From Verrucomicrobiota bacterium (GTDB lineage: Bacteria; Verrucomicrobiota; Verrucomicrobiia; Limisphaerales; JADLHS01), in assembly GCA_029573725.1 (NCBI GenBank), contig JAKQDQ010000093.1, positions 62,001 through 126,000 of the forward strand: 64,000 bases of DNA, read 5' to 3'. Both the position numbers and the translations under genes were made by a program. The notes below the pieces were generated by a model. That model was given only the letters and a program-made list of their open reading frames with translations. It searched no databases and had not been told where the DNA came from. Positions 34,464 to 42,950 of the stretch are shown piece after piece. Each line of letters starts with the position of its first letter. The first letter of the stretch is position 1.

Positions 34464-34967
34464 TCAGCAGCAGCGGATGTTTTCCACCGCCAACAATTTG
34501 CGCTTCCAATCCAACCCGCCCCCGAAGCCGCCCAGCCGGTGATGGGCCCCGAGGACCCGGTGGCAGGGAATCAGCAACGGAATGGGATTGGCGCCACAGG
34601 CGCTCCCGACTGCGCGCACCGCCTTGGGGCGTCCGATCGTTGCCGCCACTTCGCCATAACTTCGCGTCTGGCCGAGGGGGATGTTCGCGAGCGCGCACCA
34701 GACGGCCCGTTGGAATGCCGTGCCCTGCGCAAGGTCCAGAGGGGGCAGGACCGCGGGCGGGCGTCCGCTCAAAACCGCCTTTACCGCCGCGGCGGTCTGA
34801 CGCTGCCAGGCGCGAATTTGCGGCGGCAGACGGCCCGGGGTCGGCGTCGGGGGCATGGCCGCACCAGGAAAGCGCAAACCCGCCAAACCGACCCCCGAGT
34901 AGCTCGCGAGAAAGTCACCAGTGTTCGTGACGATGGGAAGGCAGTAGTAGGGCGGCACGGCGCGCAA
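34464..34967 (-). CDS. ogt: methylated-DNA-[protein]-cysteine S-methyltransferase
   Basis: A 167-residue suicide repair protein that takes methyl groups from O6-methylguanine. The acceptor is C135 in LLIPCHRVLG, with the recognition helix YGEVAATIGRPKAVRAVGSACGANPIP before it and the RLGGFGGGLDWKRKLLAVE end after it. It is the second such activity in the window besides Ada, but has no regulator domains. The start is uncertain: the frame opens with a TTG at 34967, and a GTG three codons later is possible; neither has a clear ribosome-binding site. It lies 12 bp downstream of a tail-anchored protein gene, so it is likely in the same transcript. Confidence 0.9.
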   Translation of the reverse strand: MRAVPPYYCLPIVTNTGDFLASYSGVGLAGLRFPGAAMPPTPTPGRLPPQIRAWQRQTAAAVKAVLSGRPPAVLPPLDLAQGTAFQRAVWCALANIPLGQTRSYGEVAATIGRPKAVRAVGSACGANPIPLLIPCHRVLGAHHRLGGFGGGLDWKRKLLAVENIRCC

Positions 34968-34979
34968 GGGTTTGCAAGG

Positions 34980-35516
34980 TCAGCGGTGATGGAGGTACCA
35001 CCACAGTGTCCCGAACAAAACGATGAACAGGACGGCGGCAAAGAAGATGAAGCGGTTACGGGCGATCCGCCGCTCCTTGCGCAGGGGACGTAATCCCTGC
35101 ACTCCGCCTGCAGCCAGATAGTTCACCAGTTGGGGATTGCTGGTGTTTGGCCCGGTGAAGAAGCGGCGGAGTTTCTGGAGCAGCGCGGGGACATTCAGTT
35201 TGCGCGTGCCGAACTCGTTGAAGTGCTCGGGGAGGTTGGGCATTTCATTCTCCGTGGTGATGCGCTCCTGGCTGATTTCTTCAAAAACCGGCTCAGGATT
35301 GGGTGCGGCTGGCGACCGGGTCGTGGCGGTTGGCAGCGCATGCATCACAGTGACGCCCCGGGGCACCGCGGTCGAGCGCAGCCGCGGCACGCGGTCCGGC
35401 GCCTGGTGGAGCTGCTGATCAAGTCGTTGAATTTCCGCTTCAAGCGCGGCAATCTTTACGTTCAGCTCCTGCGCCCGATCGGAAATCGGGTCCGGTTTTT
35501 TCTTCCACCAACTCAT
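34980..35516 (-). CDS. tail-anchored coiled-coil membrane protein
   Basis: A 178-residue protein of unknown family. Residues 14-40 form a short coiled coil (ELNVKIAALEAEIQRLDQQL). A proline/threonine-rich linker follows, and near the C-terminus is one hydrophobic helix (FIFFAAVLFIVLFGTLWWYL) ending in HHR. There is no signal peptide, so most of the protein should face the cytoplasm. The neighbour upstream (24 bp away) has the same layout, which suggests two subunits of one inner-membrane assembly. The ATG at 35516 begins MSWWKKKPDP. Confidence 0.65.
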   Translation of the reverse strand: MSWWKKKPDPISDRAQELNVKIAALEAEIQRLDQQLHQAPDRVPRLRSTAVPRGVTVMHALPTATTRSPAAPNPEPVFEEISQERITTENEMPNLPEHFNEFGTRKLNVPALLQKLRRFFTGPNTSNPQLVNYLAAGGVQGLRPLRKERRIARNRFIFFAAVLFIVLFGTLWWYLHHR

Positions 35517-35540
35517 GCGTCGCGACGGTCTGCCGGGGGG

Positions 35541-36209
35541 TCAGCGCGGTCCCCACAGCATCGCCACCAACACGCCCAGTGCGAGCAATGCGATCATTGC
35601 CAGCGGCCAGGTGAGGGCCAGCCCCATCTTGCAAAGTTGCCCGAAACTGAGCGTCGTCAAGTCAGGTCGCCCGGCGGCGGAACGCCCCGGCGCCTCCCTG
35701 GATTGCGCGGTGTTTTCGTTGGCCAGAACGTCAAATTTCAACCGTGCTCCGTTCCATTCCAGCCGCGCGTTTTCAATCGTGGTCAGGGCCCGGGTGAGTT
35801 CGACGTTGAACTGCTCCTTGGACCAGCCCTCTTCGTTGATGCCGCGCACCTTGACCAGGGCGTCACGCAGGTTGGCAACGGTTTTGTTCATCTGCTCGGC
35901 ATCGCGGCGGGCGGCGAACTCCGCCTCCTCGAGCAACCCCAGTCCCCGGGTCAGGTTCTGGATCAACTCCTGGCGTCCGGTTTGAAATTCCGTCTGGCGG
36001 CGGCGCACTTCCTCGAGCGCGGCGCGCTCACGTTCCAGCTCCTCCTGGGCGCGTTTCAGATCCGCCAGCTTGCGCTGCGCTTCGGCAACCCGCGAGTCCA
36101 CCTCCTCCCGCGAAGGCGCGCGCGTCCCTCCGGCGACACTGTGGGCGGGAGACGACTGGTGGATGAAATCCGCATCGACAAACTCCGTGGCATCATATTC
36201 CGTCGGCAT
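35541..36209 (-). CDS. tail-anchored protein with long coiled coil
   Basis: A 222-residue protein of unknown family. Residues 30-75 are a strong coiled coil of Ala/Glu/Arg/Leu heptads (REEVDSRVAEAQRKLADLKR and onward). Further helices follow (residues 90-150), including a NLRDALVKVRGINEEGWS segment, and one C-terminal membrane helix ends in AMLWGPR. It is first in a minus-strand set with the second tail-anchored protein and ogt. The open frame reaches 36275, but ATG 36209 (MPTEYDATEF) avoids a poor low-complexity extension. It may act as a membrane-tethered scaffold; that is inference. Confidence 0.65.
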   Translation of the reverse strand: MPTEYDATEFVDADFIHQSSPAHSVAGGTRAPSREEVDSRVAEAQRKLADLKRAQEELERERAALEEVRRRQTEFQTGRQELIQNLTRGLGLLEEAEFAARRDAEQMNKTVANLRDALVKVRGINEEGWSKEQFNVELTRALTTIENARLEWNGARLKFDVLANENTAQSREAPGRSAAGRPDLTTLSFGQLCKMGLALTWPLAMIALLALGVLVAMLWGPR

Positions 36210-36349
36210 GCGGCGACTGTATGTCCACCGGGAAAAACTGTAAAGGAATGTATTGGCCGAAAATGACTCCTGCACTGGCGCGCGCGTTGGGCATCCGGAT
36301 TGAATTAGGCTGTGCGGACCGGGACATAATTGCTATGGTTTGTCCGGGC

Positions 36350-36425
36350 GGCCCCGTAGCTCAAATGGATAGAGCAGCGGTTTCCTAAACCGTTGATTCC
36401 AGTTCAATTCTGGACGGGGCTACCA
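36350..36425 (+). tRNA. tRNA-Arg (anticodon CCT), CCA encoded
   Basis: A 76-nt cloverleaf folds cleanly. Acceptor stem GGCCCCG pairs with CGGGGCT (one G-T pair), and T8/A9 are followed by a D-arm with GCTC/GAGC. The anticodon stem GCGGT/ACCGT carries the loop TTCCTAA, so the anticodon is CCT for AGG codons. The T-arm stem TCCAG/CTGGA has loop TTCAATT. Discriminator A is followed by genomic CCA (36423-36425). Confidence 0.95.
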
Positions 36426-36534
36426 TCGGCCGAAGCCTCGCTCCATGGGGCTCTGGGGAGGGATGGTGAATACCCCCGGTGACGGGGCGTCTATCCCTTG
36501 ACAGATGAGGGAACTGTGCAACAAAGGTAAAGTT

Positions 36535-38703
36535 ATGAAAAGCCGCCATTTTCTCCGCTACGTTTTGATGGGCACGGGCGTTGCAGTGCTGGCGCTCTCC
36601 GGCTGCAGGCAGCAGAGCGCGCGCGGCTCCTCCCCCTACTACGTTACCAGTGAAACGGTGGTGGCCGACGCCCTCCCCTCCGTTGCGTCCCCGATGCCGC
36701 CGGCCGCGTCAACTACAGTCCCGGCAAATGACGCAAACGTTCCGCCCCCGGCCACGACGGAAGCCCCGGCAGTCGCATCACGCCCTGCTCCAGCGGCTGC
36801 GCCCGCCGCGTTGATCATCAGCAATGCTCCGGTCCCGGTGGTCCCCGAGAGGTTGCGGGTTTCCCAGGCGCTGAGTGACGTCATTGACATGGCGCAATCC
36901 GGCGTGGATGAACAGGTGATTTTGACCTACGTGACCAACTCCTCGGCAGCGTTTCTTCTGGGGGCGGAGGAAATCATTTATCTCAAGGATCTGGGTGTTT
37001 CCAGCGAAATCATTACCTCCATGATGGAGCGCGATCAGAGTTTGAAGACGGTATGGGGAATCCAGACGCCTCCCTCGGTCGCCAGTGTTCCCGCGGGAGA
37101 GGAAACGGCGACGGCCGCGGCCCCCACGTACGTGTCCCCGCCCCAGCCGGCGTCCGAGCCGGCAGCGCCAGCGCCGGTCGAAGCCACGGATGAGTATTTT
37201 GATGCCGCACTTTCACCCTATGGCACCTGGGTGACGATTGACGGTTACGGCCGGGTCTGGCGGCCGACAATTGTGGTGCGGCATCCGGGATGGCGGCCTT
37301 ATTCCGACGGTGGACGCTGGGTTTACACCGACTTCGGCTGGTATTGGATGTCGGATTACTCGTGGGGATCGGTGGTGTTCCATTATGGGCGGTGGTTCAA
37401 TGATCCGCGGTGGGGTTGGTGCTGGTGGCCCAACCGGGTCTGGGGGCCTTCATGGGTGTCCTGGCGTTACGATAATGACTATTGTGGCTGGGCGCCGTTG
37501 CCGCCGAATTCCCTTTACACTCCGGGGGTCGGCTTCAGCTATTTCGGCAGCTCCGTCGGGGCCAGTTTTGGGTTCCATCTGGGCGTTGGCTCGTGGTTGT
37601 TTGTCCCGTGGGCACGTTTCTGCGACCCTCATCCCTATCGCTACCACCTGTCGAGCGCCCGGTCGGTCGCCATCTTCAATCAAACCACCATCGTCAACAA
37701 TTATGGCAGCGGCAACCACACCACAGTCATCAACCGGGGCATTTCCCCGGATCGGGTGCGGGAGCGGGCGCGGACGGAAGTGCGCACCGTCAGCTTGCGA
37801 AGCGAACCGGCGAGCCAGGGCGGAATCCGCAGCGACCGGTTCGAGAATGGGGGGCGCACCCTGGTGGTGGAGCGTCCTGCGCTGTCCCGGCCCGCACGGG
37901 GAGCCATCGCCGAGTCCGTCACCCCGGCTGCCCGGCAATTCCGTTCCCCGCGGGATGTCTCGGAAAACCGGACTGAACTGAACCGCGAAAATCGCCCGGC
38001 GGCTGGAGCGAAAACGTTTGAGGGAATTTCATCCGGGGCGGCGCGCGCCGATCGGAATCTTCTTGTTCGCGACCACGAACCGCACACCAGCCTCCAGCCG
38101 GCCAAGCCGGCGCCGAGTGTTTCCCAACAGTCACCGGCAACACCGGCAACACCGGCAACCCGCCCGACGCCGATCTTCGACAAACCCGTTACCGTGAGGC
38201 CTCAGCCCACCCGGCCGCAATCTGTTGCCCCGGTCCCGCGCAGTTCGGCACCAACGGTCATCGGAGGAACACCACGCTCCTCCGGGCGGGATTATTCGGT
38301 CTGGAGCACGCCAGGCAGCCAGCCGCAACGCAACTGGAATCAACCGGCAAACCGTGCGGACGGAAATCCCGGAACCGAGGGGCGGTTAACCCCCAATGGA
38401 AATCCGCGTCCTCAGATCAATCGTACGTTCACCCCCCCATCACGCGAGACGCCGTCCGACCGCTGGCAATCGTCACCCAGAACGCTCAGCCCCCGGATTG
38501 AGCCGCGCTACACGCGGCCGAATTATTCCTCCCCGCGAGTTGCCGAATCACGTGCGTTTACTCCCCACCCGGTGAATCCGCCAGCGACCTTTGCGCCATC
38601 GGCACCCTCCCGCCCCACCTTCAATCCGGCGCCCGCGGCTCCGGCCCGGCCGGCAGCACCGGTCCCGTCAGAAGGTCGGAGCGCACGCCCGGGAGGTCGT
38701 TAA
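36535..38703 (+). CDS. lipoprotein with DUF6600-like tryptophan-rich domain and long disordered tail
   Basis: A 722-residue predicted lipoprotein: the signal peptide ends in the lipobox LALSGC, with C24 as lipid site. Residues 25-100 are Pro/Ala-rich. Residues 105-180 form a helical segment (SQALSDVIDMAQSGVDEQVI). From about residue 218 to 325 lies a Trp/Tyr-rich repeated module (SPYGTWVTIDGYGRVW, WVYTDFGWYWMSDY, HYGRWFNDPRWGWCWWP, YCGWAPLPP) that matches the DUF6600 pattern. The last 300 residues are Pro/Arg/Ser/Thr-rich, low complexity and probably disordered. Function is unknown. It is likely outer-membrane anchored. ATG 36535 has AAAGGT upstream; the frame extends to 36505. Confidence 0.82.
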   Translation: MKSRHFLRYVLMGTGVAVLALSGCRQQSARGSSPYYVTSETVVADALPSVASPMPPAASTTVPANDANVPPPATTEAPAVASRPAPAAAPAALIISNAPVPVVPERLRVSQALSDVIDMAQSGVDEQVILTYVTNSSAAFLLGAEEIIYLKDLGVSSEIITSMMERDQSLKTVWGIQTPPSVASVPAGEETATAAAPTYVSPPQPASEPAAPAPVEATDEYFDAALSPYGTWVTIDGYGRVWRPTIVVRHPGWRPYSDGGRWVYTDFGWYWMSDYSWGSVVFHYGRWFNDPRWGWCWWPNRVWGPSWVSWRYDNDYCGWAPLPPNSLYTPGVGFSYFGSSVGASFGFHLGVGSWLFVPWARFCDPHPYRYHLSSARSVAIFNQTTIVNNYGSGNHTTVINRGISPDRVRERARTEVRTVSLRSEPASQGGIRSDRFENGGRTLVVERPALSRPARGAIAESVTPAARQFRSPRDVSENRTELNRENRPAAGAKTFEGISSGAARADRNLLVRDHEPHTSLQPAKPAPSVSQQSPATPATPATRPTPIFDKPVTVRPQPTRPQSVAPVPRSSAPTVIGGTPRSSGRDYSVWSTPGSQPQRNWNQPANRADGNPGTEGRLTPNGNPRPQINRTFTPPSRETPSDRWQSSPRTLSPRIEPRYTRPNYSSPRVAESRAFTPHPVNPPATFAPSAPSRPTFNPAPAAPARPAAPVPSEGRSARPGGR

Positions 38704-38721
38704 GTCAGAATAAGGCATTCC

Positions 38722-39699
38722 ATGAAAAATGGGGCATTGTTGTTTGCGGCCGTTTTGGCGGTTTGGTGCGGTTCAACCGGCGGTCGGGCCGCGACCACGA
38801 ATCTGTTCTCGACTGGATTTGAAGCGGCGGAAGGATATTCAACGGATCAGGATCTGGCTGGACAACAAAACTGGCAATCGGAAGGCTCCGGGGGCAACGG
38901 CATCATTCCCGGCGCATTACAAGAACAGTCGGCATACATTGGCTTTTCCCCGCCGGAGCCGGCCGATGCGAGTCTGGTGTTGTGGCAGCCCATTAATTTT
39001 GCTCCGCTCACCGCCGGCCGGCCCTTGGTGAAATTCCGGGTGCTGGTGAACATTTCCGATTCGTCAAACGGCGAGTACGACATTTTCCGCTGGAGCGTCT
39101 ATAATCACCAGGTCAACCGGTTGTTTTCCATTGATCTGGACAATCTGTATCTCGACGTGAGTTACCGGCTGGATGGCACGAACGCCACCGTGTTCACCTC
39201 GATCCCGTTTGTCAACAACAGCAATTATCTGCTGACGGTCACGATGGACTTCGCGGCCAACCGCTGGAGCGCCACCTGGAACGACGCGATCATTGCCACC
39301 AATCAACCGCTCACCACCACCAACGCGCCGCTGACGTTGGGCGACATTGATGCCATCTGGCTGTTCAATCGGACCGCCATCACCAACAGTCAGGGACAAA
39401 TCGAATACGTCAACGCGCCGGGCGACAATTACATGCTGTTCGACAATTATCAGATCACCGCCGAAGCCCTGCCGCCGCCACAAGCGCAGCTGCAACTGCT
39501 GGGACGCACCGCCGCGGGCTGGGGGTTGCTCCGCGTCTTGGGACGCACGGGGGATCGCTGGGCGGTGGAGGCCACCACGGATTTCACGGCCTGGAGTCCG
39601 CTCAAAACCAACATCATCTCGGATGGCTCGTTTGACGCCGTGGACACCCATTCCGGCTCGTTGGACCGGCGCTTTTATCGGGCGCGTTTCGTGCCCTGA
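38722..39699 (+). CDS. secreted concanavalin-like beta-sandwich protein
   Basis: A 325-residue exported protein with a signal peptide (residues 1-24). The body opens with NLFSTGFEAAEGYSTDQDLAGQQNW, the usual first strands of LamG/DUF1080-like secreted domains, and is rich in Thr/Asn. The C-terminus (WAVEATTDFTAWSPLKTN...RRFYRARFVP) is the short beta tail that ends many secreted Verrucomicrobiota proteins. It probably binds polysaccharide or a surface; no catalytic residues can be proposed. It starts 18 bp after the DUF6600 lipoprotein stop, so the two are likely cotranscribed and both reach the envelope. It is convergent with tolC. Confidence 0.75.
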   Translation: MKNGALLFAAVLAVWCGSTGGRAATTNLFSTGFEAAEGYSTDQDLAGQQNWQSEGSGGNGIIPGALQEQSAYIGFSPPEPADASLVLWQPINFAPLTAGRPLVKFRVLVNISDSSNGEYDIFRWSVYNHQVNRLFSIDLDNLYLDVSYRLDGTNATVFTSIPFVNNSNYLLTVTMDFAANRWSATWNDAIIATNQPLTTTNAPLTLGDIDAIWLFNRTAITNSQGQIEYVNAPGDNYMLFDNYQITAEALPPPQAQLQLLGRTAAGWGLLRVLGRTGDRWAVEATTDFTAWSPLKTNIISDGSFDAVDTHSGSLDRRFYRARFVP

Positions 39700-41340
39700 T
39701 CAACGCAGCTTGAGTTCCACACCGTGGCGTTCCAGCGTGCTCCCCTCAAAACGTGCCAGCCGCGCCAGGGCGATGTTGTAGTCGGCCAGGGCGCGGATTT
39801 CCGCCGAGCGGGCGGCGGTCAATTTGCTTTGCAGGTCCAGGACGACGAAGCTGGTGCTCTTTCCCTTTTCAAGTTTCATCTCTTCAGCGCGTAAAGCCTC
39901 CTCGGCGTAGGCCCGCGCCTGCCTGGTGGCATCCACCCGCTCCAGACTGGAGCGCGCCACGGCGATGGCGTTCTCGATTTCAATCATCGCATTTTGCTCC
40001 AGTTGTTTGAGCACCAACTCCAATTGATCGCGGGTGGTGCGCGCCGCCTTGTAATTATTGCGCGCGCCGATGTTCCCCAGCGGAATGGTCAGCTGGGCGC
40101 CATAGGCGTAATAAGTGTTGTCCAGATTCCGCACCTGTTTGAACGCCTGACCGGTGTTCCGGGCCGAGCCGGCGTAACCTATGTCCCCCACCAGATCCAA
40201 TTGCGGATAGCGTTGATTGTCGGCATAGACCACCCGCTTCTCCTGCATCTGCACGTCAATGCGCGCCTGCTGCAAATCCGGACGATCCGCCATGCCGCGC
40301 CGCCAGCTGTCCTGCAAACTCAACGGCTGCGGCACGGCGCGGAGCGTGTCAGTGGGATGGATTTCCGTGGTCAACCACGCCGCGTAATCATCGCTGAGCA
40401 GATTCTTGAGGGCCCGCTGCTGGGTGCCCCGATTGGAACGGGCCTCGAGTAAATCCGCCTGGCGCGAGGCCGCCTCGGACTCGGCCTGTCGTTCGTCCAG
40501 CGGCGCGAGCGCGCCCACCTCCACGCGGCGGCGATTTTCGGCCACCAACCGTTGGGCGAGCTCCAGCGCCTTCTCCTGCACCTTCACCGTTTCCTCGGAA
40601 TAAATGAAATTGTAATAGGCCTCTTCGACGGCGGTGATGGTCTGGATGATTTGACTGCGCAACTGCACTTCCGAGCGTTGCAGGTTCTTGCGGTTCAAAA
40701 AAATCTGCAGGCGTGTGCCGTCCACCCAGAAATCCTTCAACAACGGCTGGCGCAGTTCAAAGAAACCCACATTGGCCGCGGCGTTCTCGAACGGGTTGCG
40801 CGTGGGCAGCGTGCCGTAATTGGTGCTGTAGAGGTAGCCGGACGGCAGGCCGGTGTTGATGTCGTAAATGGCATTTGTGGTGATGAAGGAGTTGCCGGGG
40901 TCAATCACGGCTCCGGGGGAATTCCCCGAGCGGTCACTCACCGTCGCGCCAAACGTATAGCGCGTCCCCCAGGGAAGCAACCCGCCAAGGGAACCGTTGA
41001 AACTGTCAATCTCGCTTTCGGTGCCGGTGTACGCCCGGCTTTGCTCGTCCAGGCCGCCAGGCGACAACTCGTAATTATGCCGGCCACTCAACGAGAAGGT
41101 GGGATCGTAACCCGCATAGGCGCTTTTGAGGGAGAAACCCGCGATCTCCGGATCCATCCGGCTGATCTGCACGTCGAGATTATGTTCCAGCGCAATGCGG
41201 ATGCAGTCGCCCAACGACAACATCCGGTGTTGCACCTCCAATCGTTTTTCCATGGTGGTGCGGACCTGCTGCTCCAGGTCATCGGCCATCACGGCCGCGG
41301 AGATCAGAACCAGCAGGCCAGCCAAGGTTAATTTTCTCAT
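39700..41340 (-). CDS. TolC-family outer-membrane efflux protein
   Basis: A 546-residue outer-membrane channel protein with a signal peptide (residues 1-19) and the family's opening helix LSLGDCIRIALEHNLDVQISR. Two related helical repeats are visible, each with long Ala/Glu/Arg-rich coiled helices (for example VQEKALELAQRLVAENRRRVEVGALAPLDE and the second half from YGAQLTIPLGNIGARNNYKAARTT). TolC-type trimers form the exit duct for efflux pumps or type I secretion. No membrane fusion protein or pump gene is adjacent. The upstream neighbour is the threonylcarbamoyl-AMP synthase gene, 34 bp away on the same strand. ATG 41340 is fixed by the signal peptide. Confidence 0.9.
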   Translation of the reverse strand: MRKLTLAGLLVLISAAVMADDLEQQVRTTMEKRLEVQHRMLSLGDCIRIALEHNLDVQISRMDPEIAGFSLKSAYAGYDPTFSLSGRHNYELSPGGLDEQSRAYTGTESEIDSFNGSLGGLLPWGTRYTFGATVSDRSGNSPGAVIDPGNSFITTNAIYDINTGLPSGYLYSTNYGTLPTRNPFENAAANVGFFELRQPLLKDFWVDGTRLQIFLNRKNLQRSEVQLRSQIIQTITAVEEAYYNFIYSEETVKVQEKALELAQRLVAENRRRVEVGALAPLDERQAESEAASRQADLLEARSNRGTQQRALKNLLSDDYAAWLTTEIHPTDTLRAVPQPLSLQDSWRRGMADRPDLQQARIDVQMQEKRVVYADNQRYPQLDLVGDIGYAGSARNTGQAFKQVRNLDNTYYAYGAQLTIPLGNIGARNNYKAARTTRDQLELVLKQLEQNAMIEIENAIAVARSSLERVDATRQARAYAEEALRAEEMKLEKGKSTSFVVLDLQSKLTAARSAEIRALADYNIALARLARFEGSTLERHGVELKLR

Positions 41341-41374
41341 GGTCAATCCAGTGTGAGGAACTTGTCCAGTTGCG

Positions 41375-42400
41375 TCAATCTGACGCGGCACGATTCAGAC
41401 GATCCACGATGCCGCGCCATTCAGGTCCCGCCGGCAAAGCTTCCACAATAATCAACGCCACGCCTGCCGCATCGCAGCGGTGCAGCTCGGCATAAATGGC
41501 GCGCGCATAAGCCGCCGCATCCACAGGAATCACGCTGACTCCCGCCAATCCCGCGTCGGACGGGATCCGTGTGTGCGCAATCACTTGAATTTTCGCGCGC
41601 GGAAATGGAAGCGCGCCGAGCTGTTGATGCAGGTCCGCCGTGTCGTGCCACGTGCGCACCAGCAACCTGGCCTTCGGGGCGTAGTGCTTGGGCAACTGGC
41701 CCGGACTGCGCAGCCCCCGGTGCTCCGAAGCGGCACCGGACGCGTCTGCCGCCGGGGCGGAAGGCGGATGCCCCACGGCCCGTATGGCCTCTTCAGAAAT
41801 CATGCCCGGTCGCAGCACCCGCCACGGCAGTGTGGTCAAATCCACAACCGTGCTTTCAATGCCGACTCCGGCCGCACCGCCGTCCACGATCAGTGGAAGG
41901 CGTCCGGCAAATTGTTTGTGAACATGCTCCGCCGTGGTCGGCGATACCAAGTTGGCCGGATTGGCGCTGGGCGCCGCCAGCGGAAACCCGCAGGCGCGAA
42001 TGACCGCCTGCATCAAGGGATGGTCCGGCCAGCGCACTCCCACCGTCGGCCCGCCGGCGGTGACAATATCCGGAATTTGCCGGGAACGCGGCAACACGAG
42101 CGTCAGCGGCCCGGGCCAGAATTGATGCGCCAGTTGTGCCGCCGACCCGGGCCATGCGGTGACACACTGTTGGGCAAGCTCCAGGCCGGCCACATGAACA
42201 ATGATGGGATTATGTGCCGGCCGCCCCTTGAGCTCGTAGAGTTTGGCGACGGCGACGGGATCCAGCGCATTGGCCGCCAGCCCGTAAACGGTTTCGGTCG
42301 GCAACGCCACCACCGCTCCGCGCCGCAACCAATCGGCGGCCTGTTGCACCGCCGCGTCAAACAGGGCCAGCGTGTGGGTCGGAAGAATTGCGGTCCTCAT
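41375..42400 (-). CDS. L-threonylcarbamoyladenylate synthase (Sua5/YwlC type)
   Basis: Makes threonylcarbamoyl-AMP from threonine, bicarbonate and ATP, the first step of the universal t6A37 modification of ANN-decoding tRNAs. The 341 residues contain a YrdC domain (LPTETVYGLAANA, KGRPAHNPIIVHV, PSANPANLVSPTT, ESTVVDLT) and a C-terminal Sua5 domain from about residue 230 (LRSPGQLPKHYAPKARL), which distinguishes it from the single-domain TsaC. The open frame extends to 42691, but ATG 42400 matches where homology starts and has GGGGA upstream. A short open frame upstream ends in a four-base overlap with this start. Confidence 0.93.
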   Translation of the reverse strand: MRTAILPTHTLALFDAAVQQAADWLRRGAVVALPTETVYGLAANALDPVAVAKLYELKGRPAHNPIIVHVAGLELAQQCVTAWPGSAAQLAHQFWPGPLTLVLPRSRQIPDIVTAGGPTVGVRWPDHPLMQAVIRACGFPLAAPSANPANLVSPTTAEHVHKQFAGRLPLIVDGGAAGVGIESTVVDLTTLPWRVLRPGMISEEAIRAVGHPPSAPAADASGAASEHRGLRSPGQLPKHYAPKARLLVRTWHDTADLHQQLGALPFPRAKIQVIAHTRIPSDAGLAGVSVIPVDAAAYARAIYAELHRCDAAGVALIIVEALPAGPEWRGIVDRLNRAASD

Positions 42401-42666
42401 TTGGTCCCCGAAACTCCACGGAAAGCGCGTGTGACCACTGTTCCGGCCGGAGGAAACCCGCCGGTTCCATGAATCTCGGGCGGCCGCCATCCGGCCCTCC
42501 TGAAAATTTGTGCCGGCATTGCCCGCGCCGTCCGGACCACGGGAAATTCCGGTTGCTTGCGTGCCACCATCTCCGGGCATCGCCCGGGCACCGCCCACAC
42601 TCCGCGCGCCCGCAGCGCGGCGAGGCAAACCTGCCGGCACGCATTCGATGTTCGGTTCTCGTCCAT
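42397..42666 (-). CDS. possible small protein overlapping the Sua5 start
   Basis: An 89-codon frame whose TGA overlaps the ATG of the threonylcarbamoyl-AMP synthase gene in an ATGA arrangement typical of coupled genes. It starts with ATG at 42666, has no domain I recognise, and is rich in Arg, Pro and Ala, including ACRQVCLAALRARGVWAVPG near its start. The overlap geometry is the only support; it may be a chance frame in the promoter region. Confidence 0.25.
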   Translation of the reverse strand: MDENRTSNACRQVCLAALRARGVWAVPGRCPEMVARKQPEFPVVRTARAMPAQIFRRAGWRPPEIHGTGGFPPAGTVVTRAFRGVSGTK

Positions 42667-42950
42667 GATCCTGACCGTGCATTAGACGCACAAACCGGGG
42701 AGGCCGTCAAAAACTTCCGTCCCGCTTGACCACGGGGCCGCGCGAGCCCGCTTCATCTGAAATTGCCGGAAATCGCCCAGCCGCCACCCTGCGACTGGAG
42801 CTCCCGGTGCGCCCCCGCCTCCGGCACCCAACGGACACACCAGGCTGGACAATCGTCCGGAGCAGCCGGCAACGGGGAAGGTCCGCCCAGCCGGGTTCGG
42901 CAACGACAGTTTCCGCTTTGTTCACGCGCCCGCCTGCTTATCCTTGCCCG
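42667..42950. other. divergent promoter region between sua5-like gene and trpD
   Basis: No supported gene. Overlapping Arg/Gly/Pro-rich open frames on both strands look like chance frames in GC-rich DNA. The region should contain promoters for trpD and for the minus-strand genes. I see no leader-peptide attenuator with tandem Trp codons upstream of trpD. Confidence 0.4.

Noticed and set aside
36498-36503. perfect TTGACA hexamer upstream of the DUF6600 lipoprotein
   Set aside because: No acceptable -10 hexamer lies 16-18 bp downstream, so I do not call a promoter.
38132-38158. three tandem CACCGGCAA units, considered as a repeat array
   Set aside because: They encode Pro-Ala-Thr repeats in a low-complexity coding tail; there are no spacers, so it is not CRISPR or an integration site.
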